Shown: positions 7,269 through 12,961 of the stretch, one piece after another
How positions within the stretch are numbered: position 1 is the stretch's first letter
How the letters are laid out: each line of letters starts with the position of its first letter
Assembly (NCBI RefSeq): GCF_937900395.1
Contig: NZ_CALCDX010000038.1
Span: forward strand, 1 to 16,080
DNA length: 16,080 nt
Direction of reading: 5' to 3'
From: an uncultured Caulobacter sp.
GTDB taxonomy: Bacteria > Pseudomonadota > Alphaproteobacteria > Caulobacterales > Caulobacteraceae
Position numbers and translations under genes: made by a program
Notes under the pieces: model-generated
Told to the model about the DNA's origin: nothing
Databases searched by the model: none
Seen by the model: the letters and a program-made list of their open reading frames with translations, nothing else

Positions 7269-7580
7269 GGAATCTCTCCTGGGGAGGAAGGCGGCGGGGC
7301 GGAAGGGTCGAGCTGCAACTCGCCCATCTGCGCTTGGGACAACGGCGGTTTGCCATGTTGCAGTGCAGCAGTCAAGTATTTTGTGCAGCGCACCATAACC
7401 TAGGGTTACGCGCCGAACCGCCTATCCAAGCTGCAGCATTGGAACCACGCGCTCATTTTTTTCGCCCCTGCGGCATGTTCGCTCACCACTTGTTTACTTT
7501 AGCGAAAGGGGCCAGCCATCATGCTAAGGACACGCGTGTGGCGGTGCGGAACCGCTCAGTTCAGATGACGGACGTCCATC
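7269..7580. other. 312-base divergent intergenic region, phasin / carboxypeptidase
   Basis: This gap holds the phasin leader and promoter (to about 7395). The remaining part (about 7400-7580) is comparatively AT-rich around 7455-7505 and should contain the carboxypeptidase promoter, but I find no convincing -35/-10 pair; GCTAAGGA at 7530-7537 is the best -10-like match. A GAATC (CcrM-type GANTC) site lies at 7270-7274 next to the phasin start. No short ORF with a ribosome site was found. Confidence 0.5.
7348..7395 (-). promoter_or_regulatory. Phasin promoter with two TGC-rich dyads (PhaR-type operator candidates)
   Basis: Read on the minus strand, TTGACT (complement of 7370-7375) and GCAAAC (complement of 7348-7353), 16 bases apart, make a plausible -35/-10 pair. 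The dyad TGCA-G-TGCA (7359-7367) lies between them and a second dyad GTGC-AGC-GCAC (7383-7393) lies just upstream of the -35. PhaR regulators of Rhodobacter and Paracoccus bind TGC/GCA-rich dyads in phasin promoters, so repression relieved by polymer is a reasonable inference. No phaR gene is visible here. Confidence 0.55.
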
Positions 7581-8885
7581 ATGTTCGCCAAGCTTACCTC
7601 CGCTCGTTCCGTTCTGGCCGCCGCCGGCCTGGCGCTGGCGACGCTGTTTAGCGCCGCGCCGACGACAGCGTCGGCCGCCATACCCTATCTCCAGCTGAAC
7701 GCTTCCGAGCCGAAGTACGCGGCGATCGTGATCGACGCCAATTCGGGCGAAGTCCTTTACGACAAAAGGGCCGACAGTCCCCGCTACCCGGCGTCGGTGA
7801 CCAAGGTCATGACGCTGTACCTCACCTTCGAGGCCCTCAGCGAAGGCCGGCTTAAGCTGACCGACCGGGTCGTGATGTCCCCCCGCGCCGCCGCCCAGGC
7901 CCCGACCAAGATCGGCCTTCGCCCCGGCGACAGCATGAGCGTGGACGAGGCCATCAAGGCCATGACCGTGAAGTCGGCCAACGACGTCGCCGTGGCCATG
8001 GCCGAGCGCCTAGCCGGCAGCGAGTCGCGATTCGCCGCCCTGATGACCCTGCGCGGCCAGGAGCTTGGCATGCGCAACAGCCGCTTCGTGAACGCCTCGG
8101 GCCTGCCCGACAGCCGCCAGATCTCGACGGCTCGCGACCTGGCCATCCTGTCGCGCGCCATCATGCGGGACTTCCCGCAGTACTACAGCTACTTCTCGGT
8201 GCGCGGCTTCACGTTCCGCGGCAACTACATCAAGGGCCACAACCGCCTGCTGGACAGCATGGAAGGGTTCGACGGCCTGAAGACGGGCTATACCAACGCC
8301 TCGGGTTTCAACCTGGCCGGCTCGGCCGTGCGCGACGGTCGCCGCCTGATCGGCGTGGTCCTGGGCGGCCCCTCGACCGCCTGGCGCGACAACAACATGG
8401 AAGATCTGCTGCTGACGGGCTTCGACGTGATGAAGCGCCGCTCGCGTGGCGAGCGCACCACGATCGCCGCCAACATCTATGAGGACGATCCCTCGGGTCC
8501 GATCCAGCGTCCGTCGGTCGAACAGGGCGATGGCGACCAGGCCGGTCTGAAGATCGTGCTGACCGAGAACCCGCATAACCCCGGCCCGATGAAGGTCTCC
8601 CCCACCCTGCGCGCGGCGCAAGCTACGGCCAAGCCGGCCAAGAAGGCTCAGGGCGAGTGGAGCGTGCAGGTCGGCGCCTTCAAGTCCAAGTCCCTGGCCA
8701 ACGACCAGCTGAAGCTGGTGCGTGGCCGGTTCGCTAAGGTCGTGGCCGACGCCGAAGCCGCCGTGGAAGGCGCCGGCGGCACGTTCCGCGCCCAGTTCCA
8801 GGGCCTGACGGCCGACGCCGCTCGCAACGCCTGCTCGGCCCTGAAGGCCAAGCGCGTGCCCTGCATGGTGCTGTCGCCGCGCTGA
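7581..8885 (+). CDS. Periplasmic D-alanyl-D-alanine carboxypeptidase (S11 PBP) with SPOR domain
   Basis: Low-molecular-mass penicillin-binding proteins of this family remove the terminal D-Ala from peptidoglycan pentapeptides in the periplasm. The 434 residues begin with a signal peptide (Lys/Arg-containing start, hydrophobic 11-27, likely cleavage after ASA at 30-32). The serine-peptidase motifs are all present: SVTK at 72-75 with catalytic Ser72, SAN at 132-134, and KTG at 234-236. A linker about 290-357 leads to a C-terminal SPOR domain (about 358-434, starting GEWSVQVGAFKSK), which in other proteins binds septal glycan strands stripped of peptides; this suggests a role at the division site. 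SPOR replaces the usual membrane-anchoring amphipathic helix. The ATG at 7581 starts the signal peptide but lacks a clear ribosome site. Convergent with the aminotransferase. Confidence 0.94.
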   Translation: MFAKLTSARSVLAAAGLALATLFSAAPTTASAAIPYLQLNASEPKYAAIVIDANSGEVLYDKRADSPRYPASVTKVMTLYLTFEALSEGRLKLTDRVVMSPRAAAQAPTKIGLRPGDSMSVDEAIKAMTVKSANDVAVAMAERLAGSESRFAALMTLRGQELGMRNSRFVNASGLPDSRQISTARDLAILSRAIMRDFPQYYSYFSVRGFTFRGNYIKGHNRLLDSMEGFDGLKTGYTNASGFNLAGSAVRDGRRLIGVVLGGPSTAWRDNNMEDLLLTGFDVMKRRSRGERTTIAANIYEDDPSGPIQRPSVEQGDGDQAGLKIVLTENPHNPGPMKVSPTLRAAQATAKPAKKAQGEWSVQVGAFKSKSLANDQLKLVRGRFAKVVADAEAAVEGAGGTFRAQFQGLTADAARNACSALKAKRVPCMVLSPR

Positions 8886-8897
8886 TCTACACCGACC

Positions 8898-8915
8898 TCC
8901 CCGGCGAACGCCGGG
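8898..8915. repeat. GC-rich palindrome, left half of an intergenic repeat pair
   Basis: CCCCGGCG and CGCCGGGG around AA form a near-perfect palindrome shortly after the carboxypeptidase stop. Its right side runs into GCCGGGGCCCAGAT (8910-8923), which recurs inverted as ATCTGGGCCCCGGC at 8990-9003. From memory, similar palindromic units are scattered between Caulobacter genes; that was not checked here. Confidence 0.45.
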
Positions 8916-8930
8916 GCCCAGATCGAACAA

Positions 8931-8962
8931 AAGAGCGCCGTGCGGCTTCGCGCGGCGCTCTT
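8931..8962. terminator. Bidirectional terminator hairpin between carboxypeptidase and aminotransferase
   Basis: AAGAGCGCCGTGCG (8931-8944) pairs with CGCGCGGCGCTCTT (8949-8962) over 14 positions with one G-T wobble and a GCTT loop. It is flanked on the left by an A-run (on the minus strand, a short T-run) and ends in CTT on the plus strand. Placed between two convergent genes, it likely ends both transcripts. Confidence 0.75.
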
Positions 8963-8989
8963 CGCATTTACGGCTGAAGCCCAGGATGA

Positions 8990-9003
8990 ATCTGGGCCCC
9001 GGC
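8990..9003. repeat. Inverted copy of the 8910-8923 repeat
   Basis: ATCTGGGCCCCGGC is the exact reverse complement of 8910-8923. The two copies flank the terminator hairpin. GCCCAG at 8979-8984 can also pair locally with CTGGGC at 8992-8997. Confidence 0.5.
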
Positions 9004-9063
9004 AGGAGTTTACGCTCGGGCGCGCTAAGCGCGACCCGCGGCGCCGGGAAGTCGGGATTGGGG

Positions 9064-10284
9064 TTAGGCTTCCGCCATCACCCGCCCGATCAGTCGGGCC
9101 AGGCGCTGGACGCCCTCCTCAATCTGGTCGTCGGTCGGCAGAGAATAGCTGAGGCGGATGGCGTTCGCGCGCTGGACCTCGGCGAAGAACGGCGCGCCGG
9201 GCACGAAGGCCACGCGCTCCTCGGCGATGGCCCGGGCCAACAACTCGGCCCCATCGATCCCTTCGGGCAAGTCGATCCAGACGAACATGCCGCCTTCCGG
9301 GTGCGACCAGGTCACGCCCTTGGGCATGGTCTTGTCGAGCGCCGCCAGCATCACCCGCGCCTTGTGGCCGTAGGCGCCGCGCAGACGATGCAGGTGCTGG
9401 TCATAACCTTCCGACACGGCGCGATGGGCGACCATCTGGTTGATCGTCGAGACGTGCAGGTCCGCGCCCTGCTTGAGCAGGACCAGCTTCTCGATCACCG
9501 CCTTGGGCCCGCAGACCCAGCCGATGCGCAGCGCCGGCGACAGGGTCTTGGAAAGGGTGCCCAGGAACATCGTGCGGGCTTTGTCGATGCCGCCCGAGCG
9601 GGCGATATCCAGCGACAGCAGCGTGGGCGTGGACTCGCCGACGAAACGCAGCTCGCGATAGGCCGCGTCCTCGACCAGGCTCCAGTCCAGGCGGTCGGCG
9701 AGCGCCAGCAGCGCCTCGCGCTCGGCCAAGGTCAGGCTGACACCGGTCGGGTTGGCGAAGTCGGGGACGAAATAGCCCAGCGCGCCCTTTGGCAGATCGA
9801 CGTCCGCCGGCGCGGCCAGAGCGCCCTCGGGGAGATCGCGATAGGCCGGCTCGTAGCCGTTGAACGCCTGCAGGGCGCCCAGATAGGTCGGTCGAGCCAC
9901 GACCACGGGGTCCCCGGGGCCGACAAAAAGCTTGCCGATCAGGTCCAGCGCCTGCTGCGAGCCGGCGGTCAGCATGATGTTGTGCGGCTCGCAGGGCATG
10001 CCGTCGCGGGTCATGCGCTCGGCGATCCATTGGCGAAGCGGCAGATAGCCCTCGCTGACCGAATACTGCAGCGCCTGAGCGGCTTGGGCCGGATCGCTCA
10101 GAACCGCGCGATAGGCTTTCTGGATCTCCTCGGCGGGGAACAGGCCAGGATCGGGAATGCCGCCGGCGAAGGACAGGATGTCGGGCTGGTCCAGCAGCTT
10201 GAGAAGCTCGCGGATCTCGCTGGCGCGGACGCGGCTCATGCGATCGCTGAATCGCGAAGCCCAGTCGTGGGATTGGTCGGTCAT
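9064..10284 (-). CDS. PLP-dependent aminotransferase, class I/II (AadAT/LysN/MocR-like fold type I)
   Basis: This is a cytoplasmic fold-type I aminotransferase that moves an amino group between an amino acid and a 2-oxo acid. The 406 residues match the subgroup containing 2-aminoadipate/kynurenine aminotransferases and LysN: N-terminal SFAGGIPDPGLFP, YSVSEGYLPLRQWIAERM, TAGSQQALDLIGKLFVGPGD, the FANPTGVSL block that holds the PLP-binding Asn, DAAYREL, and the Schiff-base lysine Lys246 in LGTLSKTLSPALRIGW. The C-terminal GMFVWIDLPEG and an RLSYS arginine for the substrate carboxylate are present. There is no N-terminal helix-turn-helix, so it is not a MocR regulator. Substrate cannot be assigned: aromatic amino acids, 2-aminoadipate or branched-chain acids are all possible. 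ATG at 10284 has no good ribosome site; a possible short leader ORF lies upstream. Confidence 0.9.
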   Translation of the reverse strand: MTDQSHDWASRFSDRMSRVRASEIRELLKLLDQPDILSFAGGIPDPGLFPAEEIQKAYRAVLSDPAQAAQALQYSVSEGYLPLRQWIAERMTRDGMPCEPHNIMLTAGSQQALDLIGKLFVGPGDPVVVARPTYLGALQAFNGYEPAYRDLPEGALAAPADVDLPKGALGYFVPDFANPTGVSLTLAEREALLALADRLDWSLVEDAAYRELRFVGESTPTLLSLDIARSGGIDKARTMFLGTLSKTLSPALRIGWVCGPKAVIEKLVLLKQGADLHVSTINQMVAHRAVSEGYDQHLHRLRGAYGHKARVMLAALDKTMPKGVTWSHPEGGMFVWIDLPEGIDGAELLARAIAEERVAFVPGAPFFAEVQRANAIRLSYSLPTDDQIEEGVQRLARLIGRVMAEA

Positions 10285-10345
10285 GGGGTGATCAGAAGTC
10301 CAAAACGGGAAATGACACTGAAATGAGACGCTCGATGGCGGCTCG

Positions 10346-10365
10346 CCTGAACTGAAGGGTTCAGG
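10346..10365 (-). promoter_or_regulatory. Hairpin between the leader ORF and the aminotransferase
   Basis: CCTGAAC (10346-10352) and GTTCAGG (10359-10365) form a perfect 7-base stem with a 6-base loop, starting three bases after the leader-ORF stop on the minus strand. No T-run follows, so it is not a standard terminator. Confidence 0.4.
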
Positions 10366-10368
10366 ACG

Positions 10369-10428
10369 TCATACCGAGCAGGTCGGACCCGAGGAGCGGC
10401 GGCGCCAGAAGCGTTCGCGGTTGATCAT
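10369..10428 (-). CDS. Possible 19-residue leader peptide upstream of the aminotransferase
   Basis: A short frame starts at ATG 10428, seven bases after an AGGA on the minus strand, and stops at 10369-10371. The peptide begins MINRERFWRRRSS and is strongly basic, with three consecutive Arg CGC codons. Its stop is followed within a few bases by a hairpin (10346-10365) and, 84 bases on, by the aminotransferase start. The layout resembles a leader ORF of an attenuation device, but it has only one Trp and one Phe, so no amino-acid sensing is evident. It could be chance; conservation would decide. Confidence 0.3.
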   Translation of the reverse strand: MINRERFWRRRSSGPTCSV

Positions 10429-10442
10429 GTTTCTGTCCTAGC

Positions 10443-10877
10443 TCAGCCGCGCCGCTTGATCAAACGATCCCGCGCGGCGTTGAGCTGAGCGGCGAGGCCT
10501 TCGGTGCCGCCGGCGTCAGGATGGGCCATGCGGATGAGGCGGGCATAGGCGGCCTTGACCTCCTGCAGCGAGGCCTCAGGCGTCACGCCCAGGATCGCGC
10601 GGGCCTCGGACAGGCTGAGCTCTTCACGGGGCGGATGGACGACCTTGTGGCGGATGACCGGGCGCCGACGGGCCTCTGTGACGGTCCAGAGGCCGAGAAC
10701 GCCTAGCACGATGCCGGCGCCCCATGAGCCGCGGATCGTGGCGTAGCCGGCGAAGGCGAAGGCGACGATCGCCGCCACGCCCGCCCCGACCCGCCAACCA
10801 TCGCCCTTCAGCAGGTTGCGTCGACGCGGCCAGAGCAGGAAGGCCAGGATAGCCACGCCCAGCAGCAGATAGGTCAT
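10443..10877 (-). CDS. Membrane-anchored J-domain (DnaJ/Pam18-like) protein
   Basis: J-domain proteins stimulate the ATPase of DnaK-type chaperones through the HPD loop. The 144-residue protein has up to three hydrophobic segments in its N-terminal half (about 2-16, 31-49 and 53-69), a basic linker, and a C-terminal J domain (about 86-143) with SLSEARAILGVTPEAS, the helix EVKAAYARLIRMA and HPD at 119-121 followed by a short helix. This topology resembles TIM14/Pam18 and the bacterial DjlA-like anchored J proteins, and lacks the Gly/Phe and zinc regions of true DnaJ. Of two adjacent ATG codons the second (10877) is better spaced, five bases from GGAG. The frame to 10997 runs into mipZ and is not used. 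The gene follows mipZ on the same strand but a hairpin lies between them. The partner Hsp70 is not identifiable. Confidence 0.87.
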   Translation of the reverse strand: MTYLLLGVAILAFLLWPRRRNLLKGDGWRVGAGVAAIVAFAFAGYATIRGSWGAGIVLGVLGLWTVTEARRRPVIRHKVVHPPREELSLSEARAILGVTPEASLQEVKAAYARLIRMAHPDAGGTEGLAAQLNAARDRLIKRRG

Positions 10878-10892
10878 CATGACTCCAGACAC

Positions 10893-10925
10893 GAAAACGG
10901 GCGGCGAGGTCTCCCCGGCCGCCCG
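10893..10925 (-). terminator. Probable terminator of mipZ
   Basis: CGGGCGGC (10898-10905) pairs perfectly with GCCGCCCG (10918-10925), and on the minus strand the stem is followed by TTTT (complement of 10894-10897). It lies between the mipZ stop and the J-domain gene start, so the latter probably needs its own promoter or depends on read-through. Confidence 0.65.
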
Positions 10926-10950
10926 CTCGTGGAAACATGTAGCTCTTGGG

Positions 10951-11787
10951 CTACTGCGCCGCCAGCAGCGTCTCGCCGGAATAGGCCGACAGACCAAGGC
11001 TGTGCATCAGGGCGCGAAGCTCCTGGCGCGCGGCTAGATGCTGCAGCGACACCGGCACCGGACGCACCTGCGGCGACAGGTCGGCGATGGTCAGGCCGAA
11101 CGGGAACAGCTCGCGATAGATGACGCGGTCGCGCAGGCCTGGGCCGATCCGGAAGCCGACCCGCTTGGCCAGCGCCGTCAGGCGATCCTCCAGGCGCTTG
11201 CGGTTCCGAGCCTCGGTCGTCGCCAAACGATTGCGCAGCACGACCCAATCAAGCGCCTGGCGTTGGCCGGAAAGCGCCCTCTGCTTGCGGGCTTCCCAGA
11301 CGGTCAGCGAGTACAGGCTCGGCTTGGTCAGCTCCATGCTGACCGGGTCGACGTGGCCCAGCATGTCGAAGTCGACGAAGCTGTCGTTCATCGGCGTGAC
11401 GATCAGGTCGGCGCGGCCATGGGCCAGGCGCGAGACGGCGGTGTCGCCGCCGGGGGTGTCGATCAGCACGAAGTCGCACTCGGCCAGGCCCTTGGCGAAC
11501 GCCGCCTCGAAACCGGCGATCTGCTCTTCTTCCGGCTTCTCGGCCAGGGCGATGTCGTTGTCCGACAGGCGCAGCGACAGCGGCTCGGGCAATTCGAGCT
11601 TCTTGCTTTCCAGCCAGGTGCGGCGGTTCTCGAAGAACCGCGCCGAGGTGCTTTGGCGCAGGTCCAGGTCGATGACCGCGACCTTGGCGCCGCCATACAG
11701 CAGCGCGGTGACGAGGTGAACGGCGATGGTCGACTTGCCCGCCCCGCCCTTCTCGTTGCCGACGACGATGACCCGCGTTTCGGCCAT
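10951..11787 (-). CDS. mipZ: MipZ, ParB-associated division-plane positioning ATPase
   Basis: MipZ is a deviant-Walker (ParA/MinD-type) P-loop ATPase. In Caulobacter it is recruited by ParB at the chromosome origins, forms a bipolar gradient on the nucleoid and blocks FtsZ assembly near the poles, so the ring forms at midcell. The 278 residues start ETRVIVVGNEKGGAGKST, with the signature Lys13 and Lys18 of the deviant Walker A motif, and Asp42 in VIDLDLRQ, which corresponds to the residue used for hydrolysis mutants. DTPGGD and VTPMNDSFVDFDML follow. The C-terminal region (RDRVIYRELFPFGLTIADLSPQ and the last 30 residues) fits C. crescentus MipZ as I recall it. The start is ATG at 11787 with AAGGA eight bases upstream. 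It diverges from panC across 301 bases and is followed by a hairpin terminator. Confidence 0.96.
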   Translation of the reverse strand: MAETRVIVVGNEKGGAGKSTIAVHLVTALLYGGAKVAVIDLDLRQSTSARFFENRRTWLESKKLELPEPLSLRLSDNDIALAEKPEEEQIAGFEAAFAKGLAECDFVLIDTPGGDTAVSRLAHGRADLIVTPMNDSFVDFDMLGHVDPVSMELTKPSLYSLTVWEARKQRALSGQRQALDWVVLRNRLATTEARNRKRLEDRLTALAKRVGFRIGPGLRDRVIYRELFPFGLTIADLSPQVRPVPVSLQHLAARQELRALMHSLGLSAYSGETLLAAQ

Positions 11788-11810
11788 GAGTTCGATCCTT
11801 GATGCGTCGC

Positions 11811-11869
11811 GACTCGCGCGACCTTGGACTGAAGGTTAACACGATGTTACCGCAGCCCCATGGGGTCAA
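11811..11869 (-). promoter_or_regulatory. mipZ promoter region with CtrA-like box and GANTC site
   Basis: On the minus strand TTGACC (complement of 11864-11869) and a -10-like GGTAACAT (complement of 11844-11851) are 12 bases apart, within the spacing of Caulobacter housekeeping promoters. TTAA-N7-TTAC (11836-11850, plus-strand reading) matches the CtrA box TTAA-N7-TTAA at seven of eight positions and overlaps the -10. A GACTC CcrM methylation site is at 11811-11815, 23 bases before the start codon. In C. crescentus mipZ transcription depends on CcrM methylation, which agrees with this site. Confidence 0.5.
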
Positions 11870-11967
11870 CGGCCTCCATCCACAGACCTAATTGTCGCAG
11901 CGCTCGTGGAAGGCGGTTTCCCACGCGTCGCAGTGGACCTTCGGCCGCGCGGGGGCCATAAGCCCTC

Positions 11968-12004
11968 GAGCGCGCTCGGGCGGCCAAACCGTCCGAGCGC
12001 GCTC
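11968..12004. repeat. Large GC-rich inverted repeat (hairpin) upstream of panC
   Basis: GAGCGCGCTCGGGCGG (11968-11983) pairs with CCGTCCGAGCGCGCTC (11989-12004) over 16 positions with one G-T wobble and a 5-base CCAAA loop. The 10-base GAGCGCGCTC within each arm is itself palindromic, so the arms are also direct repeats. No T-run follows on either strand, arguing against a standard terminator. It may be a dispersed palindromic repeat or a binding site. Confidence 0.6.
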
Positions 12005-12019
12005 TAAGTCTATGAATTC

Positions 12020-12066
12020 GAGCCTGTTTATCTGGTTTAGATGTTCCATCTAAACCAGACAGGCTC
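12020..12066 (+). promoter_or_regulatory. Interrupted palindrome just upstream of panC
   Basis: TCTGGTTTAGATG (12031-12043) and CATCTAAACCAGA (12047-12059) are a perfect 13-base inverted repeat around TTC. Outside it, GAGCCTG (12020-12026) and CAGGCTC (12060-12066) pair as well, with TTTA bulged on the left. The centre is AT-rich in a GC-rich region, as expected of an operator; as RNA it would form a long stem ending about 11 bases before the panC ribosome site. The regulator is unknown. Confidence 0.65.
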
Positions 12067-12088
12067 GCCTGTTCGCGTGGAGGCTCCC

Positions 12089-12952
12089 ATGACCCAACCG
12101 ACCATCGTCCGCACCGTCGCTGAAATGCGCGAGCACATCCGCGCCTGGAAAGCGGCCGGCCAGCGCGTGGCCCTGGTCCCGACCATGGGCGCCCTGCACC
12201 AAGGCCACCTGTCGCTGATCCGTCTAGCGCAGCAGCACGCCGACCGCGTGATCGCCAGCGTCTTCGTCAATCCCAAGCAGTTCGCCCCGCACGAGGACTT
12301 CGACGCCTATCCGCGCGGCGAGGCCGCCGACGCCGAGAAGCTGGCCTCGGTCGGCTGCGACCTGATGTTCGCCCCGAACGCCGCCGAGATGTACGCGCCG
12401 GGCTTCTCGACCCTGATCACGGTGTCGGGCGTGTCCGAGCCGTTGGAAGGCGCGGCGCGGCCGCAGTTCTTCGGCGGCGTGGCGACCGTCGTCGCCAAGC
12501 TGTTCATCCAGTCGCAAGCCGACGTCGCCGTGTTCGGCGAAAAGGACTATCAGCAGCTGCAGGTGGTCAAGCGCATGGCGCGAGACCTCGACATTCCTAT
12601 CGAGATCATCGGCGCGCCCACCGCCCGGGCCGAGGACGGCCTGGCCCTCTCCTCGCGCAACGCCTACCTGTCCGCGGACGAGCGCGCCGCCGCCGTCGCC
12701 CTGCCCAACGCCATGAAGGCGGTCGCCCGGGCCGTGGCGTCAGGCGGCCGGATCAACGATGCCGAGGCGGCAGCCGTCCAGGCGCTTGAGGCCGCGGGAT
12801 TCCGTCAGGTCGACTATGTCGAAGTGCGCGAGGCCAGCGATCTGTCGCGCTTGGGGCCCGGTCCGATTGGCGACGCTCAGGGCCGCATCCTGGTGGCGGC
12901 TTGGCTGGGCGGTACGCGTCTGATCGACAACATGGCCGTGGAACGAGTCTGA
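12089..12952 (+). CDS. panC: Pantothenate synthetase (pantoate--beta-alanine ligase)
   Basis: PanC condenses D-pantoate and beta-alanine with ATP through a pantoyl-adenylate, the last step to vitamin B5 and hence CoA. The 287 residues match family length (about 280-290). The nucleotidyltransferase HxGH-type motif lies in PTMGALHQGHLSLI (His37, His40), followed by SVFVNPKQFAPHEDFDAYPR, the FFGGVATVVAKLF block, FGEKDYQQLQV and the LSSRNAYL motif that corresponds to the KMSKS region. The start is ATG at 12089, with GGAGG six bases upstream; a frame from 12041 begins inside the palindrome and adds 16 atypical residues. It is a cytoplasmic dimer in other species. panB and panD are not in the window. 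Its stop lies 9 bases from that of the convergent small membrane peptide, with no terminator visible between. Confidence 0.97.
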   Translation: MTQPTIVRTVAEMREHIRAWKAAGQRVALVPTMGALHQGHLSLIRLAQQHADRVIASVFVNPKQFAPHEDFDAYPRGEAADAEKLASVGCDLMFAPNAAEMYAPGFSTLITVSGVSEPLEGAARPQFFGGVATVVAKLFIQSQADVAVFGEKDYQQLQVVKRMARDLDIPIEIIGAPTARAEDGLALSSRNAYLSADERAAAVALPNAMKAVARAVASGGRINDAEAAAVQALEAAGFRQVDYVEVREASDLSRLGPGPIGDAQGRILVAAWLGGTRLIDNMAVERV

Positions 12953-12961
12953 CGCCGGGGA

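Larger units (their letters stand above)
11788..12088. other. 301-base divergent intergenic region mipZ / panC
   Basis: The mipZ-proximal side carries the promoter elements described separately. The panC-proximal side carries two large inverted repeats (11968-12004 and 12020-12066). Between them (about 11870-11965) I see nothing recognisable, and no short ORF with a ribosome site. Confidence 0.6.

Noticed and set aside
6324..7403. A 359-residue plus-strand frame opposite the RidA and phasin genes
   Set aside because: It spans two well-supported minus-strand genes and the terminator between them, and has only shadow composition.
8986..10326. A 446-residue plus-strand frame opposite the aminotransferase
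   Set aside because: It is the antisense reading of a gene with clear PLP-enzyme motifs; the composition is repetitive Arg/Gly/Leu/Gln and no ribosome site is evident.
10346..10428. Classical Trp or Phe attenuator for the aminotransferase leader
   Set aside because: The leader ORF has only one Trp and one Phe codon, and no T-run follows the hairpin, so amino-acid attenuation is not supported.
12041..12088. Upstream ATG extension of panC
   Set aside because: It begins inside the palindrome, has no ribosome site and adds residues not seen in PanC; ATG 12089 has GGAGG at good spacing.
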